NCBI RefSeq assembly: GCF_021917145.1
Contig: NC_061064.1
Coordinates: forward strand, 2,653,137 to 2,717,136
Length of the DNA: 64,000 nucleotides
Reading direction: 5' to 3'
Origin: Hypomesus transpacificus
Lineage: Eukaryota > Chordata > Actinopteri > Osmeriformes > Osmeridae
Within the stretch, counting starts at the first letter, position 1. Every line of letters starts with the position of its first letter. The notes beneath the pieces were generated by a model. The model worked only from the letters and a program-made list of their open reading frames with translations. It had not been told where the DNA came from and ran no database searches. Made by a program: the position numbers and the translations under genes. Shown one piece after another: positions 31,501 to 39,250 of this stretch.

Positions 31501-32506
31501 AGAATGTCCCTGTACTTACTGTAAGTCGCTCTGGATAAGAGCGTCTGCTAAATGACTAAATGTTAATGTAAATGTAAAGAGTGGTACAGGTCAGACTACG
31601 GCCAATAGACAAAAATATAAAACAAAGATTTCATTAACTGTCTGTTAATTAAAAAACAGGTCACGCCACCGGGTGGTTATAGCTCAGTAGAGTTTAGTGG
31701 GAGAGTTTTTGACTGCAGGTTTCAGAGTTTAGTGGGAGAACTTTTTACTGCAGGTTTCAGAGTTTACTGGGAGAGCTTTTGACTGCAGGTTATAGAGATT
31801 TCAGAATCCCCCTTGTACGTATGTAAAATCTTACAAAAATTGAGGTGCTGACCAAACCGTTATTTGAACCATGACATCACTGTCAGGCTGTCCCACTACT
31901 GAATCCCGTTTACATTTGTATTCATTTAGCAGATAGTTTTATCCAAAGCGACATACATGTTGCATCCCAGCCCACTTAGTGAGGATCCCTCTATCTTGTC
32001 ATGATCCGTGGTTTGTCTATTGTTACGACACCTGGCCTCAACTGTTAACAAGCTCCTCAGAATCATCCCTATGCCCACGCACTCACCATGACTCTGTCAG
32101 TGCTGCATGCTAGCGACAGCCCAAATGCAATGCCTGGATCCACTGCAGGAGAAGAGGGGGGGGGGGGGGGGTTGTGGAGGTGAGCACAGTTCCTGGAAGA
32201 GCTCAAACGCTTGTTGCTTAACTCACCAGTCACACAATTGTGAAACTAACTGTAGTTTCAGCAACTCTGGCGGGTGTAGGTGTTGTGCTATAGGTGCACA
32301 CAAATTGCAATGTTCTGCCATTTTGTCCAGTCAGAATGCTCAATGTTACAAATGTATTTAATCTTGATACATTTTCTGGGTGCCAGAATTTTATAACAAA
32401 AATAGATTTTGATACATTTTTGCTCCCTCTCTGTTTCTGTGTGTATGTGTCATCACAGTGTGGTGTGGGGAAACATGCAGTAAGTATCTAAGGCAAAAGA
32501 GGTCCA

Positions 32507-32586
<80 letters not shown>

Positions 32587-34333
32587 CCTGCTGACCACAG
32601 CTGCTCTGCCTGCTGAATACAGTTCTTGACTGAACACCGAAATACAATCAGAACAATCTGATCCTTGATTGGCTGCTGAACCATGCCCTAGTGTGAGTGG
32701 AGGGGCTCTTGGGTATTATAAATGGGGCTAAGTGACTTACCCTGAACTGGTACTGCTTTACACTGTCCACTGTCATAGGAGCACCAGTACAGCCCCCCGG
32801 TGCCGTTAGCCAGGAACGGTGCTGTGACTAACACACTAGAGACCAGAGGAAACAACCAAAGTGGACACAGACAAAACTGATTATTTCCACTGATAACAAA
32901 ACCAACGCATTCCATTTGAGACTGCAAATATGTTGAAACTCTGAAAAGGCGTATAAGTATAAATAAGCTTGGAACAAATCAAGTTTTATACAAAGCTAAA
33001 ACTAACATGTTACTCATTGTGTCATTCTCATACAACTAATCCATTACTCAAATCCGATGTGGTTCTCTCCCTGCAGTGCTTGTATCATAGATTCTCACTA
33101 GATGATCCTATTTTATCACTACACTCTGTAGCTCACCTAGGCTACTTATAATACCAGGCTATTTAATGTAGTGCTTTTGTTTAGATAAGACAAACACAAC
33201 AAAATATTGCGACTATCGAACTTTTAATACATGTTTTTCAATATAACTACTAGTTTGTCAATAGGTGTGTTCAACTTCATGCAGCGCCGGCGTCGCCAAC
33301 AGCCGGCTGCCTTGAAACTGAGAATGCCATTGGCTGCTTCGAGTCAGCCGGGCTGCAGGCGGCTGCAGACGACACCGGCGCAGCATGAAGTCAAATGCAC
33401 CTAATAACTTGACACACAGTCTTCCCACTTTGTAGTCCTGACAGTGACTGGTTACGTTGCTGTAGCTACCGACTGAGGTGAGGACCGACCAAAGGTGCAA
33501 ACTTGCCTTTTATCCCGCGCCGGTCCAAAGTGACACACGCGATACCCAAAACGGGATTGCGCATCAGTGTTCTTAAATACTCGGGGAAAATGAATGTCTA
33601 GATTGAACGCCCAGGTCAATGGAGCGACTGAAAGAGAATTGGAAATTGATGATTAAGCGGGGATGAAATGTGGATCCAAATGCAAGAAGCTCCCAAAGTT
33701 TTCAGGACAATTCAAAGTTTTATGAACAAACAGAACAAAGTGATGGACAGAAAAATCCTGACTGAGCACGAACGCAGAGCTGGGTTTAGAATAAAAAACT
33801 AAAGAACGCAGGTGGATCAAATAACTCTTTAACTAAATTAACCAATCATAGTCCAGTATAAACAACCTCACCCTCGACCTCGTACAGAAATTGGTGACCT
33901 ATCACGGACAGGGACACAGCCGTAGCCGTGACTAATCAAGTATACATTAAAGCGACCTTAACAGTTTGCAAAGGCATACTGACAGAGGCACCTTTTGCCC
34001 CTGGAGATCCCTGAGTGACAGCTCTTTAGCATTGCACCTGCCAAAATCACACCCATCAGGTCAAAGTCCTATAAATTAACTGGTCCGAGCCCATGGCCAC
34101 TATGTCCAAGCACATGGTATTTGTGGAGAAAGACAGTATTTACAACTGTCAAAAAAATCCTCCCCACCAGTCCTATGACTTTAGACCTTTTCTGTAGGTC
34201 CATAATATACAACACCGATGCACCAATACTTTTCGACACCTGAACAACCGTGGAAACGAATGGCCACCAAGTACATAGACCTTAAAGTATACTTACTATG
34301 CAGGAGCACAATTAAACTCCATAAGTGGTCCAT
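19538..34333 (-). CDS. I-domain (leukocyte/ITGAE-like) integrin alpha subunit
   Basis: Thirty exons, all in phase, 1142 codons: 34333-34297, 33627-33507, 32835-32741, 32142-32087, 31331-31217, 31004-30874, 30792-30647, 30270-30117, 29879-29747, 29530-29457, 29288-29159, 28676-28528, 28193-28053, 25911-25708, 25610-25480, 25347-25187, 24677-24529, 24360-24232, 23010-22937, 22800-22668, 22509-22363, 22173-22094, 21992-21906, 21776-21716, 21388-21287, 21195-21130, 20629-20522, 20317-20219, 19873-19763, 19642-19538. It is a cell-surface adhesion receptor chain that pairs with a beta subunit. A signal peptide (MDHLWSLIVLLHIAPLTWA) leads into 'FNLD' at the start of the propeller. The inserted I domain has an intact MIDAS: 'LFDSSQS', the Thr of 'NTYTP', and 'VITDGKS'. 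Propeller repeats follow ('GASVFGAPGSYSWSGG', 'GAPRYKHTG', 'DLNGDGLLE', 'DVNSDGLAD'), then thigh/calf domains and a membrane span 'VALIASVSVLCALLILLVV'. The juxtamembrane motif reads 'KMGFFTHQ', not KxGFFKR. The YLGY/APRYKH region and '(V)LSFDRAVYAQ' look closest to ITGAE, but the acidic X domain of human ITGAE is absent, so the paralogue is uncertain. Confidence 0.9.
19940..19956 (+). repeat. C17 homopolymer in the intron before the integrin membrane-span exon
   Basis: A run of 17 C on +, i.e. a G-run in the integrin pre-mRNA about 65 nt upstream of the exon 29 acceptor. Confidence 0.85.
19988..20155 (-). mobile_element. tRNA-derived SINE, reverse orientation
   Basis: Read on the minus strand it starts 'ggagtcaggtggctgagaatcgggctagt', has a B-box-like 'ggttcgattccc', and ends in the fish tail 'gctctggataagagcgtctgctaa'. 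It is the same family as the copy at 31375-31576 but shorter and diverged in the middle. It lies in integrin intron 28. Both flanks share 'cagaca', a possible remnant of a target-site duplication. Confidence 0.75.
20692..20833. mobile_element. 142-bp palindromic (fold-back) MITE-like element
   Basis: Ends 'ggccgggtttcccagatt' and, on the other strand, 'ggccaggtttcccagatt'. Inverted similarity runs about 70 bp inwards from each end, meeting near 'gttctagagcgttc'. The whole element would fold into one hairpin. It sits in integrin intron 26. The family is not recognised with certainty. Confidence 0.7.
21443..21567 (+). repeat. 18-bp minisatellite in integrin intron 24
   Basis: Six to seven copies of 'acacagtgtttggttagt' with tta/tag variants; one unit is shortened (acagtg). 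Confidence 0.85.
22232..22247 (+). repeat. G16 homopolymer upstream of integrin exon 22
   Basis: A C16 tract in the transcript about 60 nt upstream of the acceptor of the exon starting at 22173. Confidence 0.85.
23130..24255 (-). repeat. 28-copy minisatellite that carries an exon end and splice donor
   Basis: Twenty-eight units of 39 or 42 bp. On the minus strand each reads '(cc)cacctcctttacacacatg|gtgagaccagcaca'. The unit nearest 24240 is the true 3' end of integrin exon 18 (..SFTHM) and its donor; the other 27 lie downstream in intron 18. Because every unit is a multiple of 3 and lacks stops, the exon 18 frame stays open to 23107 through the whole array. Two units (near 23395 and 24151) have 'gtaaga' instead of 'gtgaga'. 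Four frames are open across the array, a consequence of the repeat and not of four genes. Confidence 0.95.
24895..25122. mobile_element. piggyBac-type MITE (TTAA-flanked)
   Basis: A 228-bp element with ends 'cccttgtg...cacaaggg', preceded by TTAA (24891-24894) and followed by TTGA (25123-25126), a one-base-decayed TTAA target duplication. It has an internal inverted pair, 'gcatttttcttttaacc' and 'ggttaaaagaaaatgc'. It has no coding capacity. It is inserted directly at the 3' end of a SINE tail ('aacgtctgctaaatgac') in integrin intron 16. Confidence 0.75.
25397..25472 (+). mobile_element. tRNA-Cys-derived SINE head or tRNA pseudogene
   Basis: 'ggctcagtggtagagcatttgactg' followed by 'ggtcccaagttcaaatcccc' matches the A box, anticodon arm and B box of vertebrate tRNA-Cys, but the anticodon region reads 'gta' where Cys has 'gca', and the acceptor stem does not close. 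It lies between integrin exons 15 and 16, a few bases from the exon 15 donor. Confidence 0.6.
26167..27827 (+). mobile_element. Complete Tc1-family DNA transposon (IR/DR type)
   Basis: A 1661-bp element flanked by TA (26165-26166 and 27828-27829). Ends are 'cagtgccctccaaaagtattgg' and its reverse complement. The terminal inverted repeats are about 220 bp, each with two direct repeats of 'caaaagtattggaaca' (outer 26175-26191, inner 26372-26388; mirrored at 27607-27623 and 27802-27818). This is the IR/DR layout known from Sleeping Beauty-like elements. The two TIRs are nearly identical, so insertion is recent. It lies in integrin intron 13, opposite to the host gene's direction. Confidence 0.95.
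26536..27573 (+). CDS. Tc1-like transposase, uninterrupted
   Basis: The protein is 345 codons from the ATG at 26536; two further in-frame Met codons lie upstream at 26500 and 26506. An N-terminal paired helix-turn-helix DNA-binding region ('LSLGEKQAIVSLREDGKS', 'IASTTIWNVLKK') is followed by a GRPR hook 'RRTGRPRKTS', a second HTH and a DDE catalytic core. The core residues are Asp in 'WTDETK', Asp in 'QQDNDPKHT' and Glu in 'DLNPIEH', with 34 residues between the last two (DD34E). Length and motifs are those of a functional family member and no stop or frameshift is present. Whether it is active cannot be told from sequence alone. Confidence 0.95.
   Translation: MKTRALSLGEKQAIVSLREDGKSIRAIAETLAIASTTIWNVLKKKKTTGVLSNRRRTGRPRKTSAVDDRNIVRAVKKDPKTTVSEISNNLQMAGVKVSLSTVRRRLHEQKYKGYTRRCKPLISKKNRKARLEFAKKYRDEPQKFWDKVLWTDETKINFYQSDGKAKVWRKKGTAHDPKHTSSSVKYGGGNVMAWACMASSGTGSLIFIEDVTHDGSSKMNSEVYRNILSANLRKDATKLIGRAFIMQQDNDPKHTAKTTKEFIRGKKWKVLDWPSQSPDLNPIEHAFYLLKRRLKGGTPQNKQQLKEAAVKAWESIKKEECKSLVTSMGHRLAAVIESKGFATKY
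28196..28222 (+). repeat. G27 run forming the pyrimidine tract of the integrin exon 13 acceptor
   Basis: On the transcribed strand the run reads C27 followed directly by AG|CTAGGC, the acceptor of the exon starting at 28193. There is no other pyrimidine tract. Confidence 0.85.
30443..30599. mobile_element. hAT-type MITE with 8-bp target duplication
   Basis: A 157-bp element with ends 'cagggccggcccaagg' and '..cttgggccggccct', flanked by 'agcagagc' (30435-30442) and 'agcagtgc' (30600-30607), a one-mismatch 8-bp duplication typical of hAT elements. Internal 'gcttagggccc' and 'gcttaaggcccc' give further inverted pairing. It is non-coding and lies in integrin intron 7, ending about 40 bp from exon 7. 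Confidence 0.75.
31375..31576 (+). mobile_element. Full-length tRNA-derived fish SINE
   Basis: The head has A-box-like 'ggtggctgagcagttaggg' and B box 'ggttgccagttcgattccc'. The body is 'ttgggcaaggcacttcagcc' and the tail 'gtcgctctggataagagcg' + 'tctgctaaatgac', ending in (ttaatgtaaatgtaa). It is flanked by the perfect 8-bp duplication 'aagagtgg' (31367-31374 and 31577-31584), so the copy is fairly young. It lies in integrin intron 4. Confidence 0.85.
31674..31815 (+). repeat. Threefold duplicated tRNA-Cys-like SINE head
   Basis: The block 'agagttta(g/c)tgggag(a)..ttttgactgcaggttt' occurs three times (about 31689, 31728, 31758) after 'ggttatagctcagt'. This is an internal tandem duplication of the D-arm/anticodon-arm part of a tRNA-Cys-type SINE. 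Confidence 0.6.
32156..32171 (+). repeat. G16 run beside the integrin exon 4 acceptor
   Basis: In the transcript C16 then 'tcttctcctgcag|TGG', about 14 nt before the acceptor of the exon starting at 32142. Confidence 0.85.
32507..32583 (+). repeat. (CA)n microsatellite in integrin intron 3
   Basis: About 38 uninterrupted CA units. Perfect length suggests high polymorphism. Confidence 0.95.
33262..33403. mobile_element. Palindromic MITE with TA-flanked ends
   Basis: Ends 'taggtg..ttcaacttcatgcagcgccgg' and, on the other strand, 'taggtgcatttgacttcatg' + 'ctgcgccgg'. The inverted arms are about 45 bp with a GC-rich loop. TA at both outer edges fits a Tc1/mariner-like target, but the family is uncertain. 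It lies in integrin intron 2, about 100 bp from exon 2. Confidence 0.65.
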
Positions 34334-35334
34334 CTTCTGTTGTTCTGAATAACGTTAAATTAATTCACAACTGAAATACAGTTACTAGAATGTTTCCATC
34401 TTCATAAGCCTAAACTTCCCGCGAAATCCTCGAAATAGGCTATGCACAATAGTACATAACTTTGTTGAAACCAGAAATAGGACCCTGCTCCTTCTCTACA
34501 CAGTTTGAAATGATGGGAACCTGAGAGAGTGAAACTGTCAATAAGTGAAAGCCGTTTTTTTTCACTGTGTGCAGAGGAAATACTACGCAACGCTCGAAGG
34601 ATGCAACCGCGGAAGAATGTGTCACTGGGAGTTGTCCGCCTCTAAGTAGAGGTCAGGCAATTGACCAGACAGGTGACTGTATCATAAACTAAAACTATTT
34701 CATACAGTGAGACTGTAAATCATTTAGACAGGAAAAACGAATTTCAGCGAGTTATTGTCAAAACAATGATCTGATTGATTGTACAGTGGTCCAGCATTGC
34801 GGTGTTTCTCCCACACGCAATTACTTCGGCTGTATTTTATGCAAGTCAATTATAAAGAAAAGGTTTTCAGCTTTAATGCGAATCCTCTGTTGCCCCCTTG
34901 AGGAAAACCCGAAAAGTTGTCAGTTCGCACAAAATGTGTCTCACTAAATTAAGTCTTTAAATACAGATCTCACAGCTAAGAACAAGCTTTCTGTTTTGAA
35001 GATTTGTTAATGTAATGATTTAGATGGATATGCTAAAAAAAGAGACCTATGGCATGCATATTTGGATGAAGAATATAATAACATTTTATTGTCTATCCAG
35101 AATTCACACTTTGGTTTGTCACCATTGGTTAACTAACTTAGAAATGTGATCTGTTCAGTTGTTCTGAGCATGTTCACATAATCCTTGATCTGAACTAAGA
35201 TCAACGAGTCGAAAGAGTTGGCCTGCTTAAATTGAGTCACTGCTAATATGTGACTGACGTATGTGTTTCAGACCATCCTTCCTCTTTCATTCTACCCATT
35301 TTTGCTCAATTGGTTTTGAGTGAGAGCAAGTTAA
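34334..35334. other. Upstream region of the integrin gene / lectin copy A
   Basis: AT-rich, divergent intergenic region between the integrin start (minus) and lectin A (plus), so the promoters of both probably lie here. 'tgaagaatataataacattttattg' at about 35069 contains a near-palindromic AT stretch. No coding signal is found. Confidence 0.4.
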
Positions 35335-36678
35335 ATGGAGCTGTGTCAGAGGAAAAATGTTGAAATGTCCGACTATGAGGATGCTACAAATATACAGCAG
35401 ACCACATATGTGCCAGAATCAAAGACTGAAGACATCGACCACACTCTGCAGTCTCCAGCCTTAAATGTTGTCAGATTGGAAGAAAGTTTGTAGGCCACTG
35501 AAAATCAATTCATCATGGGGGCTTAAATTGTATTAACTCATAGGTTACTGTTGTGATTACATATACTATTTGTATGTCGCTTTTGAATCAAAGCATACAT
35601 GGACTGTGATTGTTCAGTTTGAAATGAGCATTTGATAAAATGTAATTGTGTCTTTTTATCAACTCTAGGGCGACAACTACCGGTACAACCCAGAAATACA
35701 GCTTTCCTGTTGATCTTGTTAATTACAACGCTGTTATTAGTCATCATTCTTATAATTGTGGGTGTTCACTGTGAGTAATGCCATACAAATCCTCTTCAGC
35801 ACTAGTAGGCCTATCAATTAATGGCATTATTTGAGCATAAAGTGTGGCTTGGCATGACATTTTCCAACTTTGAATGATTGTAATGACTATTGATGCTTTC
35901 TCTTTGGGTAGATCATCAGCTCACTGACTCTGTCCCTCCCATGAATACAGGTGGGTAGCTTCCTCTGCCAACACAAATGGGTTTAAGTCAGTAAAAGAGG
36001 AATAATGTTTAGTTTTTCTAACCATGGATAAAGATATTCTTTTTATTGCTGGCTATGGGCTTATAGCTCTGGAGACCATGAGAAACAACAGGAAGTTAGC
36101 TGAGGGCTTAGCTGACCACATCTGCCGTCAATTCACAAGTGTCATCTATTCAAACCACAGACATATTTATATATAGCCTTTGATTCGAGTTATGGACTGT
36201 GTGCACCTTTTACTTTTTCTATTTTATTCTCTTTTTAACTTAACTTTATTTCATAATCTAAGTCTATTTTTTAACTTGATGAATTTAAAGACTTTTGACT
36301 TTGTGTCTGCAGTTCAAGGGCAGGCTGATGAGGTCTGGTTCCATCACCACAGGATCTTCTACCTTTTCTGGGAGGGTGAGGGAGATTGTTCCAGCGCCCA
36401 ACACTTCTGCAAGCAGAGGAACGCCACCCTTGCAACACTGAATCTAAATAACAAGGTACAACTACATAGCAATACTACAACAACATTACATTAACCAACT
36501 GTGTAGTAATACCTTTTGTATCAACATCATGGTTATAGTTTCCTCTAAGGTTAAATGAACAAAACAAACAAACACATTTACAGTTTCTATTTTTTTGCTG
36601 TGGTTTCTACTGAAAGACCTACCGGTAACATACAGTAAATTAATTTTTCCTAATGTCTCATGTTTACTGTGTCTGTGT

Positions 36679-36709
<31 letters not shown>

Positions 36710-38012
36710 AGTCCAGGACTGGGTGTTGTTCAGGGCCAAAGGGCAGCGTCTGTGGGTCGTGGATGACTTGACAGAAGGCTCTGCAGATGACACAGGATCA
36801 ACACCGGTACGCCAACACCAACTCGCAGTAAACAATGTAATTATTCACCTGGTCATCACTTGGTCTACTAGTTGTATAGTTCTCGTATAGCTCTCAAATA
36901 GTTCTCTGGCATAGCTCTGACCACCTCAGTGGTAGAGGATTTTATTGCAGAGATGCTGCATGCAGGTTCAAACTGAGTAGATACTTAAAACACGGAATAA
37001 GAGGCAGTTACAATGGAATGGAAAAAAAATATATATATGAAATGCATTTAAATTGAATCAATTTAAATCCTTTAAAGACTCAAATTCTTATGCTCCTCAG
37101 TTTGACGACGATGATGATTACTCAGATGGGGACATTTTGGGGGATTCAGATGACTCTGTACCTGGCTGTGGCCTCCTGAATCTCAGTCCACCTCCAGACA
37201 GCACAGAGCCCAGTCAGGGCTGGGTGTGCCAGGTAGATGCTTCCTCGCCTGGTTGTACCTGAGAGGAGGACTGCTTGTCTCTCCAAGATGGAAACCCGGG
37301 CTTGCTTAGTTTTAATATTTTGTTCCAGAACACTGCTGTCTTCCCAAGCAAAAAGGGCCAATTTTCTTTGTGGTCAATCTTGAGTTAATGTTGCTTTTAT
37401 TGCAGGTAATTTGCTTTGACACATGGTTGAATCTTACGTTTTAACTGTGTTTTTGAGAAGTTAGGGGGGTCTGATCGGCAGGAACTTCATAAACTCAATA
37501 AAGATGAAACACTTAAAAGGAACAATTTTTCTCAGAACATTATTTTTTACATTGGTTGGAGAGAACACGCAATTACATACTTGATTTGATGTTTACCAGA
37601 ATCTGTCAAATAAAAAAGTTTCATATTTTTATGAACAATTGTGAGATAGTTATATATAAAGGCTTCATTGCCTTTTTCCAGTGTTCAGGAAATGTATGAA
37701 CTTTCTCATGACTTTGCACCGATGACACCAAGGGGGCACTATGTATCATTGTTAAGATTTGACTGTCAGACTTATAGGACCTTGTAGGACAAAAGTTATT
37801 TATCATGAACTAACACAATGTATGTCTTTATGCTAAGACTTAATTTTATAAAAATACATACTGGATACTGTCATTAGGTAAACCATTGGTATAAATATAA
37901 ACAAACTATAAACATTGACAAAAAGATGAAAATCAAGAAGCTGAAAATCTCTCAAAACGCATGTTCAGAGGTTGTTAGAGAAAACAGTCTAAAAGTTGAA
38001 AACATTCCTTGG
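35230..38012 (+). repeat. Tandem duplication, copy A
   Basis: Homology with copy B (39251-41972) covers all exons, introns and flanks. It begins at 'cttaaatt(g)agtcac' and ends at 'gaaaacattccttggaa'. The main differences are a GT microsatellite before exon 5 (present only in A) and a 17-nt segment after the last cysteine codon. Confidence 0.9.
35335..37262 (+). CDS. Type II membrane C-type-lectin-like protein, copy A
   Basis: Six exons in phase: 35335-35485, 35669-35770, 35912-35950, 36313-36455, 36717-36806, 37101-37262; 229 codons with the stop. A cytoplasmic tail of about 55 residues has Tyr motifs ('SDYEDATNI', 'QTTYVPES'). A single hydrophobic span follows ('FLLILLITTLLLVIILIIVG'), then a short stalk and an ectodomain with CTLD marks: 'IFYLFWEGEGDCSSAQHFC', 'RNATLATLN' and a final 'GWVC'. 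The canonical WIGL and Ca-binding EPN/WND motifs are missing, and an acidic insert 'FDDDDDYSDGDILGDSDD' sits in the middle. It is therefore probably a protein-binding receptor rather than a sugar-binding lectin, perhaps on leukocytes (inference). The exon 1 donor is weak (A|gtttgt). I do not recognise an orthologue by name. Confidence 0.7.
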
Positions 38013-39250
38013 AAAGCTTATTGGGTTCACGGATAGTGTATTGAACTGGATGAAATCATGTATCACAGGAAGGAAGTTTTAAGCTAGTTTAGGAAACCAT
38101 AGGGCCAAGAAACATGATATCTGCTATGGGGTTGCTCAAGGAAGCTGCTTAGGTCCATTACTTTTTTCTCTTTATATGTTGCCACTCTGCGACATAATCG
38201 GAGAACATAAGATAGATTTCCATAGCAATGCGGACGACACACAACTATGTATATCCACTGAAACCAACGATGTAACGGCCATCAATGCCATTACCAACTG
38301 CCTGTTGGCAATAAACAAATGGATGATGGATAACTTTCTTAAATGAAACGAAGACAAAACCGAAGTCATACTATGTGGCCCCAAATCCAAAAGAGAGATG
38401 CTTACTAAGAATCTAGGAGGCTTAACCCCCTGTCTTAAACCAGAGGTGATGAATCTCGGTGTAATTCTGGACTCAGATTTGAATTTCAACTTTCACATTA
38501 ATAAAGTGACCAAAACAGCTTTCTTTCACCTGAGGAATATAGCAAAGGTAGGACCATTCATAACCAAAATGATGCAGGGAAGTTCATTCATGCTTTTATA
38601 TCCAGCCGGCTGGACTACTGTAACGCACTTTTCACTGGTCTTCCCAAGAAAACCACTGAAAGACTACAGCTCATTCAAAATTCTGCAGCTAGATTATTAA
38701 CCATAACTAAAAGGAGACACACATATAAACACATTAGTCCTGTCCTAGCTACTTTACACTGGCTCCCTGTTACCTTCAGAATTGACTTTATGGTCCTTTT
38801 CCTCACATACAAAGCTCTACACGGACAAGGGCCTAGCTACATTGGTAAGTCCCTTATAAACTACACACCAGCTAGAACACTGCGATCATCAAATGCAGGC
38901 CTATGAGAGGTCACCAGAAGCAGTCATAAGAAGATTGGTGATTCGGCCTTTGTCAATTACGCCCCAAAACTATGGAACAAATTACCCATAAATATTAGGG
39001 AAGCAAACACGCTAGACATTTTTAAAAGACAGCTTAAAACCTAACTTTTTACCAAAGGATTTAAGTAATTTTATCTCAAAAGGGTTTTACTACTTTTATT
39101 AGTTATATTATTGTTTTTATAGATTTGCTATTTGAATGATTACTTTTATCACTTGTACTATTGTTTTTATTGATTTTATGTAAAGCACCTTGAGCTACAA
39201 TTCTTGTATGAAATGTGCAACATAAATAAAGTCTCACCTACTTACTTACT
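38013..39250 (+). mobile_element. 5'-truncated LINE (L2/CR1-like), degraded
   Basis: Forward orientation. It encodes the reverse-transcriptase palm and beyond: 'GVAQGSCLGPLLFSLYML', then 'NADDTQL' where the family has YADDTQL, then 'LGVILDSDLNF' and the thumb region 'LHWLPVTFRIDF' in broken frames. The frame has several stops and shifts (for example after 'DNFLK' at about 38345). The 3' end is 'gtaaagcaccttgagctac' + 'aataaagtctcacc' followed by a 'tactt' tail. No endonuclease domain remains. It fills exactly the gap between lectin copies A and B. Confidence 0.8.

Noticed and set aside
33258-33500. Minus-strand 80-codon frame upstream of integrin exon 3
   Set aside because: It lies mostly in the palindromic MITE at 33262-33403; the integrin frame splices from 33507 to 32835.
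38398-38700. 100-codon frame as a host gene
   Set aside because: It encodes LINE reverse-transcriptase C-terminal sequence within a decayed element.
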